Both the position numbers and the translations under genes were made by a program. The notes under the pieces were generated by a model that had not been told where the DNA came from, ran no database searches, and was given only the letters and a program-made list of their open reading frames with translations. DNA of 64,000 nucleotides. It comes from Arthrobacter yangruifuii. Its GTDB lineage: Bacteria; Actinomycetota; Actinomycetes; Actinomycetales; Micrococcaceae. Of the stretch, positions 41,407 to 51,064 are shown one piece after another (position 1 is the stretch's first letter; every line of letters begins with the position of its first letter). The DNA lies in assembly GCF_009192775.1 (NCBI RefSeq), contig NZ_VTFX01000001.1:620001-684000 (forward strand). The letters run 5' to 3'.

Positions 41407-41889
41407 TCAGTCCTGTTCGGGCCGTACGGAGTCTTTCGCCTGCTCGGCGGTCTGTTCGTAGGCTGCGACCAGGGAGGCCACCACATCGGGCCCGATCTCC
41501 AGGCCGACGTCGTGTCCCGGGTTCACGGACATGCCGTACCCCGGAGCGATGCTGCGGATGGTTGCTTCACCGCTGGCTTTGACGACCACCGGTGCAGCCT
41601 CGCGCAGCTGGGCGGGGATGCGGTCCGGGGAGCTGAAGGTGGCGGCTACGGAGTACTCCGCATCGGGGGCCTTCAGGACCACGGCCTGGAAGGTGGACGG
41701 ATCATCGTCCTTCGCGAGGCGCCCCACGCTGAGCAGTTCCGAGGTCCAGATGACGGACATGACCTCGCGGTTGCTGAGCCGTCCCTCCCGGCCGGCGGTG
41801 ATGGCCTCTTCCAGCGCCGCGCCCGGGGCCGGGGCGTCATCATGGGCCAGCGGCATTGCCGGGATATCGGGGGTGTTGTCCGGTTCCAT
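41407..41889 (-). CDS. SseB-domain protein
   Basis: 160 aa from ATG 41889, with AAGGAG six bases ahead (minus strand). After a ~25-residue acidic tail, GREGRLSNREVMSVIWTSELL and later IRSIAPGYGMSVNPGHDVGLEI fit the SseB N-terminal domain, a widespread beta-rich fold of unclear role in actinobacteria. No membrane segment or catalytic motif. Divergent from the tryptophan dioxygenase gene. Function unknown. Confidence 0.7.
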   Translation of the reverse strand: MEPDNTPDIPAMPLAHDDAPAPGAALEEAITAGREGRLSNREVMSVIWTSELLSVGRLAKDDDPSTFQAVVLKAPDAEYSVAATFSSPDRIPAQLREAAPVVVKASGEATIRSIAPGYGMSVNPGHDVGLEIGPDVVASLVAAYEQTAEQAKDSVRPEQD

Positions 41890-41953
41890 GGGGGACTCCT
41901 TGGGAAGGTCGGGTACCAAAACTCCAAGTCTGGCATATCCGGAGGTTACCGTG

Positions 41954-42814
41954 GTGGGCATGAGTCCGAACGAGAATACCCGCAGCCTGGAGGCAGGCAT
42001 TGAGCGGGACTTCAGCGACAAGATGAGCTACGGGTCCTACCTGGCCCTGGATGACCTGCTCTCCGCGCAGCATCCGGTGAGCCGTCCCGAGCACCATGAC
42101 GAGATGCTGTTCATCATTCAGCACCAGACCTCGGAACTGTGGCTGAAGCTGGTCCTGCATGAGCTGCGGGCCGTGCGCACCCGGCTGGCGGCGGATGACC
42201 TGCGGTCGGCGATGAAGGGCATTGCCCGGATCAAGCACATCCAGCGCTCGCTGACCGAACAGTGGTCCGTGCTGGCGACCCTGACCCCCTCCGAATACTC
42301 CGAGTTCCGCGACGACCTCGGGGCGTCCAGCGGCTTCCAGTCCTACCAGTACCGGGCGGTCGAGTTCCTGCTCGGCAACAAGAACGCGGCCATGATTTCC
42401 GTCTTTGCAGCGGACCCGGCCGCCTCCTCGCTGCTGTCCGGGCTGCTGGAGCAGACCAGCATCTATGACGAGTTCATCCGTTACCTCTCCCGCCGCGGCT
42501 ACGCCGTGGCGCCGGAGCTCCTGACCCGGGACGTGACGCAGGCGCACGTGTATGACGAGTCACTGCTGGCTGTCTACAAGCACGTCTACGAGAACCCGGC
42601 CGGAAACTGGGACGTGTACGAGGCCTGCGAAGAGCTGGTGGATCTGGAAGACAACTTCCAGCTGTGGCGTTTCCGACACCTGAAGACGGTGGAACGGACC
42701 ATCGGGATGAAGCGCGGAACCGGCGGATCCAGCGGTGCCGGCTTCCTCCGCCGGGCCCTCGAACTCACCTTTTTCCCCGAGCTCTACGCGGTGCGGACGG
42801 AAATCGGCCGCTAG
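41954..42814 (+). CDS. kynA: Tryptophan 2,3-dioxygenase
   Basis: 286 aa from GTG 41954, eight bases after GGAGG; ATG 41960 is in frame and only six bases later. MSYGSYLALDDLLSAQHP near the N-terminus, HHDEMLFIIQHQTSELWLKL with the heme-pocket histidine, FQSYQYRAVEFLLGNKN, and GGSSGAGFLRRALE (heme-propionate/substrate loop) are the TDO fingerprints. The cytoplasmic heme enzyme opens the indole ring of L-Trp to N-formylkynurenine. The kynurenine pathway genes expected to follow (kynU, kynB) are not adjacent; dcd follows. Confidence 0.93.
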   Translation: MGMSPNENTRSLEAGIERDFSDKMSYGSYLALDDLLSAQHPVSRPEHHDEMLFIIQHQTSELWLKLVLHELRAVRTRLAADDLRSAMKGIARIKHIQRSLTEQWSVLATLTPSEYSEFRDDLGASSGFQSYQYRAVEFLLGNKNAAMISVFAADPAASSLLSGLLEQTSIYDEFIRYLSRRGYAVAPELLTRDVTQAHVYDESLLAVYKHVYENPAGNWDVYEACEELVDLEDNFQLWRFRHLKTVERTIGMKRGTGGSSGAGFLRRALELTFFPELYAVRTEIGR

Positions 42815-42824
42815 GGAGATGCGC

Positions 42825-42830
42825 TATTTT
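42825..42830 (+). promoter_or_regulatory. -10 box of leaderless dcd
   Basis: TATTTT ends six bases before the GTG of dcd, so the mRNA should begin at or beside the start codon. Confidence 0.5.
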
Positions 42831-42836
42831 TGAAGA

Positions 42837-43457
42837 GTGCTGATTTCTGACCGCGACATCCGAGCCGAGATTGCCGACAACCGGATTGCCCTGGACCCCT
42901 ATGACCCCGCCATGGTCCAGCCCTCCAGTATCGATGTCCGCATCGACCGCTTTTTCCGGCTCTTCGACAACCATAAATACGCCCACATTGACCCCTCGCA
43001 GGATCAGTCCGAACTGACCCGCCTGGTGGAAGTGGATCCGGATGAGCCTTTCATCCTCCACCCCGGCGAGTTTGTCCTGGGTTCCACCTATGAGCAGGTC
43101 ACCCTGCCCGACGACATTGCGGCGCGGCTTGAGGGCAAATCCTCGCTGGGCCGGCTCGGTCTGCTCACGCACTCGACCGCCGGTTTCATTGACCCGGGCT
43201 TTTCCGGCCACGTCACGCTGGAGCTGTCCAACATGGCAACGCTGCCCATCAAGCTGTGGCCCGGTTCCAAGATCGGCCAGCTGTGCTTCTTCCGGCTCAG
43301 CTCCCCGGCCGAGCACGCCTACGGCTCCGGCCGGTACGGCAACCGGTACCAGGGCCAGCGGGGCCCGACGGCGTCGCGCAGCCACCTGAACTTCCACCGC
43401 ACGGACGTCAGTGCCGCCGGCGCCGCTAATGACGAAGATGCGGTCAACGCCTCCTAG
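42837..43457 (+). CDS. dcd: dCTP deaminase (probably bifunctional dCTP deaminase/dUTPase)
   Basis: 206 aa from GTG 42837, probably leaderless. [20 protein letters not shown] and [14 protein letters not shown] contain the Dcd active-site residues (S102, R106 and E129 in this numbering), and PASIDVR-like [10 protein letters not shown] plus the C-terminal YQGQRGPT bind the nucleotide. The motif stays intact and the sequence is very close to the mycobacterial Dcd, which is bifunctional and converts dCTP to dUMP. The last ~20 residues are an extra Ala/Asp-rich tail. Confidence 0.95.
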   Translation: MLISDRDIRAEIADNRIALDPYDPAMVQPSSIDVRIDRFFRLFDNHKYAHIDPSQDQSELTRLVEVDPDEPFILHPGEFVLGSTYEQVTLPDDIAARLEGKSSLGRLGLLTHSTAGFIDPGFSGHVTLELSNMATLPIKLWPGSKIGQLCFFRLSSPAEHAYGSGRYGNRYQGQRGPTASRSHLNFHRTDVSAAGAANDEDAVNAS

Positions 43458-43492
43458 CGGCGAGACCGTCAGGCCCATAAGCCGAACCGGAG

Positions 43493-44872
43493 TCAGTGCG
43501 CCGTGTCGGCGGCCGCGGGCTTCCGGGCGGCGGGGGAACGGACCGGAAGCAGGACCAGCAGGCCCGCCAGGAGCACCGCCACAATGCCGATAATGCCGTA
43601 GCGCTGCGCACCGAAAATCACGATGCACGCCGAGAACAGTGTGGGTGCCAGGAAACTGACGGCCCGCCCGGTGGTGGCATACAGGCCGAACAGTTCGCCT
43701 TCCTTGCCCTCCGGGGCGAGCCGGGCCAGGAACGCACGGGATGCGGACTGTGCCGGGCCCACAAACAGGCACAGTGCCAGGCCGAAGATCCAGAAGGTGG
43801 TGTCACCGGTCCACTGCAGGCCCAGCATGTCCTGGTCATCGGGGCCCAGCACCACAACTGCAGTACCGGCGAGGATCAGCCCGATCAGTGAACCGATGAT
43901 GACGGCTTTGGGGCCGGACCGGTCGTCCAGGAAGCCGCCGATTACGGATCCGACGGCGGCCACCACATTGCCGAAGATCGCGAACATGATCACCTCGGGG
44001 AGTTCCCATCCGAAGGTTCCGGACGCGATGACGCCGCCGAAGGTGAAGACCGCTGCCAGTCCGTCCCGGAAGACGGCGCTGGCGAGCAGGAAGTAAATGG
44101 TGTGCGGGTCGGTCCGGAAAAGGGCCTTGATCCGCTGGAACAGCAGCCGGTAGGACGCCACGATCCCCAGCCGCGCCACCGCGTCCTGCCGGGGAACTTC
44201 GGGCACGGCAAACATCAGCGGCAACGCGAAGAGCAGGAACCAGACTGCGGAGAACAGGGCCACGAAACGGATATTCATACCGTCTTCGGAGGTGACCCCG
44301 AACCAGCCGACCTCCGGCTGCACAAAGCCGACGAGCACGAGCCCCAGGGCCGCAATCCCGCCAACATAGCCCATGGCCCAGCCCAGGCCGCTGATCTTGC
44401 CCACCGAGGCGGGCGTTGAAATCTGGCTGAGCATGGCGTTGTAGTTGACGCCGGCGAATTCGAAGAACAGGTTGGCTGCGGCGATCAGGGCCACACCCAG
44501 AATCAGGTAGTCGGGGGAGGGGAGGACAAACCAGCACCCCGCGACCAGGGCGCAGGTCAGCAGCGTATTGACGGTCAGCCACCTGCGGCGGTGTCCCCCG
44601 GCGTCGGAGCGCTGCCCGGTGACGGGAGCCAGGACAGCCACGGCGACGCCGGCAACGGCAAGGCCTGCGCCGAGGACGGCGGAATTGTGGTCTTTGTCGC
44701 CGAAGGAGGCGGACGTCAGGTAGACCGTGAAAACGAAGGTGGTCATCACAGCATTGAAGGAAGCGGACCCCCAGTCCCAGGCAGCCCATGCGGCCACCTG
44801 CTTCCGGCGTGTAGGTGCTGGGGCGCCCGCCGAGGGGCCTCCCGGGGGCGTGTTTTTTGTGCTGAGACTCAT
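43493..44872 (-). CDS. UMF1/Atg22-type MFS transporter
   Basis: 459 aa from ATG 44872; TAGGCT ends seven bases before it and no ribosome site is present, so leaderless. Pro/Gly-rich 20-residue N-tail, then twelve hydrophobic helices. AWAAWDWGSASFNAVMTTFVF is the UMF1 first-helix signature, split here as AWAAWDWGSASFNAV and TTFVF; NYNAMLSQISTP and GYVGGIAALGLVL are also shared with Atg22-like vacuolar effluxers. Bacterial members may export amino acids or drugs; substrate unknown. Convergent with dcd across 35 bases. Confidence 0.87.
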   Translation of the reverse strand: MSLSTKNTPPGGPSAGAPAPTRRKQVAAWAAWDWGSASFNAVMTTFVFTVYLTSASFGDKDHNSAVLGAGLAVAGVAVAVLAPVTGQRSDAGGHRRRWLTVNTLLTCALVAGCWFVLPSPDYLILGVALIAAANLFFEFAGVNYNAMLSQISTPASVGKISGLGWAMGYVGGIAALGLVLVGFVQPEVGWFGVTSEDGMNIRFVALFSAVWFLLFALPLMFAVPEVPRQDAVARLGIVASYRLLFQRIKALFRTDPHTIYFLLASAVFRDGLAAVFTFGGVIASGTFGWELPEVIMFAIFGNVVAAVGSVIGGFLDDRSGPKAVIIGSLIGLILAGTAVVVLGPDDQDMLGLQWTGDTTFWIFGLALCLFVGPAQSASRAFLARLAPEGKEGELFGLYATTGRAVSFLAPTLFSACIVIFGAQRYGIIGIVAVLLAGLLVLLPVRSPAARKPAAADTAH

Positions 44873-44984
44873 GCCGCAGAGCCTAGCGGCTGCGTCGCGC
44901 AGAGGCGGTATTCAGCCTCCAAAACGCCGTTTCCCGCCCCGGCCGCCGAACTGGCCGAATAGGAGAGGGCCGGTGCGGCATGGG

Positions 44985-44990
44985 TAGAAT
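44985..44990 (+). promoter_or_regulatory. Candidate -10 box for the mrp operon
   Basis: TAGAAT lies about 80 bases before the mrpA start in a 198-base gap. No convincing -35 was found at 16-19 bases upstream, so this is tentative. Confidence 0.3.
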
Positions 44991-45070
44991 GGATACACCG
45001 ACCTTGACCGCCCCCTTGATAACTCCAGCCGTTTGAGGCTGCACATCAATAAAAAGCCCGGGAGATCATA

Positions 45071-48000
45071 GTGCTGTTTGTGCTCACCGTTTTATTTGCG
45101 GTGGCATTGGCCGCGCCCTTGTTGTTCCGGCGGGTTGGCCGGTCTGCGTTCTACATTCTGGCGGCTTTCCCCGCTGCCGCCTTCGTGTGGCTGATGGCCA
45201 CTTTCCCCCGTTACACGGGTGCGGACCAGACCCTGGCCTCCGGAGCGCCGAACGCGCCCCCGTCCGTCACCATCGCCTGGATTCCGGACCTCCGGGTGGA
45301 GCTTGCCTTCCGCCTGGACACGCTCTCAGCGGTGCTGTCCATCCTGATCCTCGGCGTGGGCGCCCTGGTCCTCTTCTACTGCGCACGGTACTTCCGGCCG
45401 AATGACCCCAAGATGGGCAGCTTCGGTGCACAGCTGCTCGCGTTCGCCGCCGCAATGTTCGGCCTGGTGACGGCTGATGACCTGATTCTGCTGTTCATCT
45501 TCTGGGAACTGACCACCATCCTGTCCTACCTGCTGATCGGGTACTCCGCGCATCGGCTGTCCGCCCGCCGGGCAGCGCTCCAGGCCCTGATCGTCACCAC
45601 CTTCGGCGGGCTGGCGATGCTGGTCGGCATGATTGTGCTCGGCACCGTCGCCGGGACCTACCGGATCTCCGAAATCATGGCGATGGCACCCGAGCTGGCG
45701 GCCTCCGGAACGCTGGTCAATGTTGCCATTGCGCTTCTGCTGGTCGGTGCCGTCTCCAAATCAGCCCTGTTCCCGTTCCACTTCTGGCTTCCCGCGGCCA
45801 TGGCGGCCCCCACTCCGGTCAGCGCCTACCTGCACGCCGCGGCCATGGTGAAAGCCGGCATCTACCTGATCGCCCGGCTGGCGCCCGGTTTCTCCGAGAC
45901 GCTGCTGTGGCATCCCATCGTGCTGGTCCTGGGACTGGCCACCATGCTGCTGGGCGGCTGGCGTGCCCTGCGCCAGTTCGACGTCAAACTGATCCTCGCC
46001 TACGGCACCGTCAGCCAGCTCGGTTTCCTCACGCTGGTGGTCGGGCTGGGCAGCCGGGAAGCCGCCGTCGCCGGCCTGGGGCTGCTGCTGGCCCACGGGT
46101 TCTTCAAGGCGACGCTGTTCCTTGTGGTCGGCATCATTGACCACCAGGCCGGAACCCGGGACATCCGCAAACTCTCGGGCATCTACCGCACGGCACCGAA
46201 ACTCGCCGTCGTTGCCGTGATCGGTGCGGCGTCCATGGCCGGCGTGCCGCCCCTGCTGGGCTATGTCGCCAAGGAATCCGTCTATGAGACGTTCGTGCAT
46301 TACGGGGAACAGCAGGGCTCCTTCGCTGCCTGGCTCCTGCTGGCAGGCGTAGTCACCGGTTCCATCCTTACCTTCGCCTACAGTGCCCGCTTCGTCTGGG
46401 GCGCGTTCGCGGTGAAGGAAGGCTGCACGGCCACTCCCTTCAAATCTGTTTCCTGGTCCTTCCTCGCGGCCCCGGCCGTTCTCGCCGCAGCCACCGTCGT
46501 CTTCGGCCTGTGGCCCTCGCCGCTGGATTCGGTCATCGCCTCCTACGCGGATCTTTTCCCTGCGGAGGGCAAACCCACCCACCTGGCACTATGGCACGGG
46601 CTGACGCCGGCCCTCGGCCTGACCGTGCTCACCCTGGGCATCGGCGCCGTCCTGTTCCTGATGCGCCGCCGGGTGGAGTCCTTCCAAAGCTCCGTCGCGT
46701 CTCCGATTGACGCGGAGCGGACCTACCGCGGGTCCATCGGCGTGCTCGACGACGTCGCGGTGTGGGTGACGGGCCGGACGCAGCGTGGTTCGCTGACGTT
46801 CTACCTGTTTGTCATCCTGAGCATGGCGATCGTGACTCCGCTGACGGCGCTGATCCTGCGGTCCGCGCCCATGCCGCAGGACTTCCGCTGGTTCGATAAC
46901 CCGCTGCAGGCCGTGATCGGCGCCGGGGTGGTCCTGGGCGCGGTAGCCGCGGCCCGCGCCACGAAGCGCTTCCTGGCCGTGCTCATGGTGTCGGTCAGCG
47001 GCTACGGCATAGCCCTGATTTTCGCCCTGCAGGGTGCCCCGGACCTGGCCCTGACACAGATGCTGGTGGAGACGATCGTCCTGGTGGCGTTTGTACTCGC
47101 CCTGCGCTCCCTGCCCGCCCGGCTCTGGAAGCGTGAACCCAAGCGGCACCGGACACTGCGGGCGCTGCTCGGCATCGCCTTCGGCGCCAGCATGGTTGTC
47201 TTCGCCATGACCGCCATGGCCTCCCGCGTGGCTGCCCCTGTTTCCCTCGACTTCCCGCCTCTGGCCTACGAGGGCGGCGGCGGCTCGAACATCGTCAACG
47301 TCACCCTGGTGGATATCCGCGCCTGGGATACCTTCGGCGAAATTACCGTGCTGGCCATCGCCGCCACCGGTCTTGCCTCGCTGATCTTCGTCCGCGGACG
47401 CGTCGACAAGCGGCGCCGGGCGGAGGGGGTGGCCACCGGTTCGGTGGACCGGGGCCGGGAGCAGTTCGCCCCCACCGGCCGCCGCCAGGCCACCCTGGCC
47501 CTGGCCCGGAAGTTCTCCAGCGTGGGCCGCGACGCCTGGCTGGTGGCCGGCCGGACCCTGGCACCCGAGCGCCGGTCCATCATCTTCGAGGTCATTACCC
47601 GGCTGCTGTTCCACTCCGTCATGCTGTTCTCGGTCTACCTGTTGATCGCCGGCCACAATGCGCCCGGCGGCGGGTTCGCCGGCGGGCTGATGGCCGGGCT
47701 CGCGCTGACCATCCGCTACCTGGCCGGAGGCCGCTTCGAGCTTGCCGAAGCGAGCCCGGTCAGCGCCGGCACCCTGCTGGGCGGCGGATTGGGTGTCATT
47801 GCCCTGTCCGCAGCTGCGCCGCTGTTCTTCGGCGGGCAGATCCTGCAGAGCGCGATCCTCAAGTTCACCTGGCCGGTCTTCGGGGAGGTCAAATTCGTCA
47901 CCTCCACGATTTTCGACATCGGTGTCTACCTGGTGGTCGTGGGGCTGGTGCTGGACGTCCTGCGCACCCTCGGATCGGAAATCGACGAGCGCAGCGAGGG

Positions 48001-48121
48001 CGACGCCGACGACGAGGACGGCACTGACAACGACAGCATTGTGGAGGAACCCCAGATCCCGGATATTGCCACCAGCCCCGCGCCCGGCTCCCGTCCCGAA
48101 GAGGAAGAGGTGGCACGGTGA
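45071..48121 (+). CDS. mrpA: Na+/H+ antiporter subunit A with fused subunit B (MrpA-MrpB)
   Basis: 1016 aa from GTG 45071 after GGGAG. Residues ~1-800 are the NuoL-like MrpA with about twenty helices; FHFWLPAAMAAPTPVSAYLHAAAMVKAG is the proton-channel segment, read in pieces, and conserved Lys/His residues of the channel are present. From ~820 the chain continues as an MrpB-like domain (RLLFHSVMLFSVYLLIAGHNAPGGGFAGG). No separate mrpB gene exists. The last ~60 residues are acidic. Its stop overlaps mrpC (GTGA). First gene of mrp(AB)CDEFG. Confidence 0.95.
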   Translation: MLFVLTVLFAVALAAPLLFRRVGRSAFYILAAFPAAAFVWLMATFPRYTGADQTLASGAPNAPPSVTIAWIPDLRVELAFRLDTLSAVLSILILGVGALVLFYCARYFRPNDPKMGSFGAQLLAFAAAMFGLVTADDLILLFIFWELTTILSYLLIGYSAHRLSARRAALQALIVTTFGGLAMLVGMIVLGTVAGTYRISEIMAMAPELAASGTLVNVAIALLLVGAVSKSALFPFHFWLPAAMAAPTPVSAYLHAAAMVKAGIYLIARLAPGFSETLLWHPIVLVLGLATMLLGGWRALRQFDVKLILAYGTVSQLGFLTLVVGLGSREAAVAGLGLLLAHGFFKATLFLVVGIIDHQAGTRDIRKLSGIYRTAPKLAVVAVIGAASMAGVPPLLGYVAKESVYETFVHYGEQQGSFAAWLLLAGVVTGSILTFAYSARFVWGAFAVKEGCTATPFKSVSWSFLAAPAVLAAATVVFGLWPSPLDSVIASYADLFPAEGKPTHLALWHGLTPALGLTVLTLGIGAVLFLMRRRVESFQSSVASPIDAERTYRGSIGVLDDVAVWVTGRTQRGSLTFYLFVILSMAIVTPLTALILRSAPMPQDFRWFDNPLQAVIGAGVVLGAVAAARATKRFLAVLMVSVSGYGIALIFALQGAPDLALTQMLVETIVLVAFVLALRSLPARLWKREPKRHRTLRALLGIAFGASMVVFAMTAMASRVAAPVSLDFPPLAYEGGGGSNIVNVTLVDIRAWDTFGEITVLAIAATGLASLIFVRGRVDKRRRAEGVATGSVDRGREQFAPTGRRQATLALARKFSSVGRDAWLVAGRTLAPERRSIIFEVITRLLFHSVMLFSVYLLIAGHNAPGGGFAGGLMAGLALTIRYLAGGRFELAEASPVSAGTLLGGGLGVIALSAAAPLFFGGQILQSAILKFTWPVFGEVKFVTSTIFDIGVYLVVVGLVLDVLRTLGSEIDERSEGDADDEDGTDNDSIVEEPQIPDIATSPAPGSRPEEEEVAR

Positions 48122-48603
48122 CTGTGAACCTCACCCTTCTCCTGGTCATGGGGTGCCTCTACGCAGCCGGCATCTACCTGCTGCTGGAGCGGAGCCTGAC
48201 CCGGGTGGTGCTGGGCCTGACCATGCTCACCAACGCCACGAACATCCTGCTCCTGGCCACGGGCGGACCCGCCGGGCTCGCGCCGATCTTCAACAAGGAC
48301 CTCGCGGCGGACGCCTACAACGATCCGCTGCCGCAGGCCTTCATCCTGACCTCGATCGTGATTTCCTTCTCGGTCACCGCCTTCATGCTCGGCATCATCT
48401 ACCGGTCCTGGATTCTGAGCCGGCAGGACGAGGTCCAGGACGACATTGAGGACCGCCGCGTGGCCAGCCAGAGCAGCTTCGATGCTGAAGACGACGCCGA
48501 CGTCCCGGAGGACACCACGGAATTCACTCCGCCGGAGGAAGCCGAAGAGGCGCCCGGCTCCCAGCGCGGCAACACAGCAAACGAACCGGAGGCAACCCGA
48601 TGA
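48118..48603 (+). CDS. mrpC: Na+/H+ antiporter subunit C
   Basis: 161 aa from GTG 48118 overlapping the mrpA stop. Three hydrophobic helices in the first ~100 residues, NuoK-like: AAGIYLLLERSLTRVVLGLTM, then NATNILLLATGG and LPQAFILTSIVISFS. The C-terminal ~60 residues are an acidic cytoplasmic tail, longer than in Bacillus MrpC. Stop overlaps mrpD (ATGA). Confidence 0.94.
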   Translation: MTVNLTLLLVMGCLYAAGIYLLLERSLTRVVLGLTMLTNATNILLLATGGPAGLAPIFNKDLAADAYNDPLPQAFILTSIVISFSVTAFMLGIIYRSWILSRQDEVQDDIEDRRVASQSSFDAEDDADVPEDTTEFTPPEEAEEAPGSQRGNTANEPEATR

Positions 48604-50210
48604 ACACAGCCAGCCTTGCACCGCTGGCCGTGGTGCTTCCTGTCCTCGGAGCCGCCCTCGCCTTCATCCTGATCCGCCACCAGCGTTCCCAGCGGGTGGT
48701 GAGCATCGGCGTCCTCAGCGTCACCCTGCTGCTTGAGGTGGTGCTGCTGTCCTCCGTCTGGAACTCCGGTGCGCAGGCGGTAAACCTGGGCGCCTGGCTT
48801 CCGCCGTTCGGCATCACCATGGTCGTGGACCAGTTCTCCGCCCTGATGCTGGTGGTCTCTTCGGCCATCAGCCTCTCCGTGCTGATCTTCGCCGCCGGCC
48901 AGGGCATGGCCGACGGTGATGAAGACGGACCGATTTCCATCTTCCACCCCACCTACCTGATCCTCGTGGCCGGCGTGTCCAACGCCTTCCTGGCCGGGGA
49001 CCTGTTCAACCTGTACGTCGGCTTCGAAATCCTGCTGACCGCCAGTTACGTGCTGATGACCCTGGGCGGCACCACACCGCGCATCCGGGCAGGCGTGACC
49101 TACGTGGTGGTCAGCGTGGTGTCCTCGCTGCTGTTCCTGATTTCCATTGCCATGATTTACGCCGCCACCGGCACGGTGAATATGGCGGACCTGGCGCTGA
49201 AGCTCGGTGACCTGGACCCGGCGGTGCAGCTGATGCTGCACCTGATGCTGCTGGTGGCGTTCGGCATCAAGGCCGCCGTCTTTCCGCTCTCCTTCTGGCT
49301 GCCCGACTCCTATCCCACCGCGCCGGCACCGGTCACGGCCGTTTTCGCCGGCCTGCTGACCAAGGTGGGTGTCTACGCCATGGTCCGGACGGAAACCCTG
49401 CTCTTCCCGGGCGACCGGATCAACACGCTGCTCATGGTGGTGGCGGGACTGACCATGCTGGTGGGCATTCTGGGTGCCCTGGCCCAGACCGACATCAAAC
49501 GAATGCTTTCCTTCACCCTCGTGAGCCACATCGGCTACATGGTGTTCGGCCTGGCGGTGGCCACCGTGCTGGGCATCGGCTCCGCAGTGTTTTACGTGGT
49601 GCACCACATTACGGTGCAGACTTCCCTGTTCATGGTGACCGGCCTGATTGAACGCCGCGGCGGCACCGCGAACATGGACCGCCTCGGCGGGCTGGCGAAG
49701 CTTTCCCCGCTGCTGGCGGTGCTCTACTTCATTCCGGCCATCAACCTGGCCGGCATCCCGCCGTTCTCCGGGTTCCTGGGCAAGCTGGGACTGATGCAGG
49801 CAGGCGTGGAGCTGGGCACCCCGCTGGCCTACATTCTGGTGGCCGCGGGTGCAGCCACCAGCCTGCTGACCCTGCTGGTCATGGCGCGGGTCTGGAACCG
49901 GGCCTTCTGGCGGACCCCCGAGGACGCCGTCCACCCGGACCCGATCCTGCTGGCGACCAGCGGCGACGGTTCCCGCCTGCGCAATTCGGAGAATGTCAGT
50001 GAGCACTCCACCGGCCGGTTCTCCGGCCGGGATACCGTGGACCTGCTGCCCAGGACCATGGTGTACCCCACCGTGGGCCTGGTGGCCCTCGGCGTTGCCC
50101 TGACCCTGGCGGCCGGGCCGCTGTTCTCCCTCAGTGACGGAGCTGCCCGGGACCTGCTGGACCGCACCCCGTACATTGAGGCCGTCCTGGGCGAGGGGGC
50201 AGCGGAATGA
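48600..50210 (+). CDS. mrpD: Na+/H+ antiporter subunit D
   Basis: 536 aa from ATG 48600 overlapping the mrpC stop. NuoM/NuoN-like, about fourteen helices; FPLSFWLPDSYPTAPAPVTAVFAG is the conserved lysine/proline channel segment and FTLVSHIGYMVFGLAVAT a second conserved helix (read in pieces). It forms the ion path together with MrpA. The end carries a hydrophilic loop (residues ~445-480). Stop overlaps mrpE (ATGA). Confidence 0.95.
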   Translation: MNTASLAPLAVVLPVLGAALAFILIRHQRSQRVVSIGVLSVTLLLEVVLLSSVWNSGAQAVNLGAWLPPFGITMVVDQFSALMLVVSSAISLSVLIFAAGQGMADGDEDGPISIFHPTYLILVAGVSNAFLAGDLFNLYVGFEILLTASYVLMTLGGTTPRIRAGVTYVVVSVVSSLLFLISIAMIYAATGTVNMADLALKLGDLDPAVQLMLHLMLLVAFGIKAAVFPLSFWLPDSYPTAPAPVTAVFAGLLTKVGVYAMVRTETLLFPGDRINTLLMVVAGLTMLVGILGALAQTDIKRMLSFTLVSHIGYMVFGLAVATVLGIGSAVFYVVHHITVQTSLFMVTGLIERRGGTANMDRLGGLAKLSPLLAVLYFIPAINLAGIPPFSGFLGKLGLMQAGVELGTPLAYILVAAGAATSLLTLLVMARVWNRAFWRTPEDAVHPDPILLATSGDGSRLRNSENVSEHSTGRFSGRDTVDLLPRTMVYPTVGLVALGVALTLAAGPLFSLSDGAARDLLDRTPYIEAVLGEGAAE

Positions 50211-50803
50211 CCAAGCAAGCACGCATGCGAAACCGCGCCCGCGTTCCCCTGCTGCAGGAGCTGCCCCTGCTGGTCTGGCTGGTGTTCCTCTGGGGAGCGC
50301 TCTGGCAGGACTTCAGTGCCGGCAACCTGGTGTTCGGAGCGGTGATCGCCTTCTTCGTGGCGAACATCTTCTACCTCCCGCCCGTGGAGCTCAGCGGCAG
50401 GTTCAACCCGTTCTACGCAGTGCTCTTCGCCGGACGCTTTCTCTACCAGCTGGTGCAGGCCAGCTTCCACGTGTTCGGGCTGGCCCTGTTCCGCGGCCCG
50501 CAGATCCGCAACGGAGTGATCGGGGTGAAGCTGCGCAGCAGGTCGGACCTGCTGGTCACGGCCACCGGGCACGTGCTGTCACTGATTCCCGGCTCGCTGG
50601 TAGTCGACGTCGACCGTTCCACCTCAACCCTGTACCTGCACGCACTGAATGTGTCCACGGCGGAGCAGGCGGAAAAGGTGCGCGAAGAAGCATTGAACGC
50701 GGAGGCGTGGCTGATCCGCACCATGGGAACCAAAGAGGAGCTGGCCGCCCTGCGCGCCGAAACCGCTGAGACACGTAAACGAAAGATCGGAGGCCGGGCA
50801 TGA
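50207..50803 (+). CDS. mrpE: Na+/H+ antiporter subunit E
   Basis: 198 aa from ATG 50207 overlapping the mrpD stop. Two to three N-terminal hydrophobic segments, then a soluble domain: VKLRSRSDLLVTATGHVLSLIPGSLVVDVD is the MrpE core, read in pieces, and the C-terminal tail is helical and charged. Completes the integral complex with other subunits. Stop overlaps mrpF. Confidence 0.93.
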   Translation: MTKQARMRNRARVPLLQELPLLVWLVFLWGALWQDFSAGNLVFGAVIAFFVANIFYLPPVELSGRFNPFYAVLFAGRFLYQLVQASFHVFGLALFRGPQIRNGVIGVKLRSRSDLLVTATGHVLSLIPGSLVVDVDRSTSTLYLHALNVSTAEQAEKVREEALNAEAWLIRTMGTKEELAALRAETAETRKRKIGGRA

Positions 50804-51060
50804 TGAGCGTAGCCGTGGTGGCGGTATCCATCATGCTGGCCGTGGCCGGTGCCGGTGCCATTTACCGGATTGCCCGCGGCCCCTCCATCCTGGACCGGGT
50901 GCTGGCCTCGGACGTCCTGCTGGCCATCGTCGGCGCGGCCCTGGTCACGGACATGATCGTTTACCGAAACCTCGATTACCTGGCCCTGCTGGTGGCCATT
51001 TCCCTGATCGGCTTCATCGGGTCCGTGACGGTTGCCCGCTTCGTGACGGACAGGCGGTAG
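50800..51060 (+). CDS. mrpF: Na+/H+ antiporter subunit F
   Basis: 86 aa from ATG 50800 (ATGA overlap with mrpE). Three hydrophobic helices; IYRIARGPSILDRVLASDVLL is the MrpF signature and DMIVYRNLDYLALLVAI the second. Small integral subunit of the antiporter. Confidence 0.94.
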   Translation: MMSVAVVAVSIMLAVAGAGAIYRIARGPSILDRVLASDVLLAIVGAALVTDMIVYRNLDYLALLVAISLIGFIGSVTVARFVTDRR

Positions 51061-51064
51061 GACC

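Noticed and set aside
48399-50222. A 607-codon open frame opposite mrpC-mrpD
   Set aside because: Same shadow effect; low-complexity His/Gln/Gly sequence without a recognisable fold.
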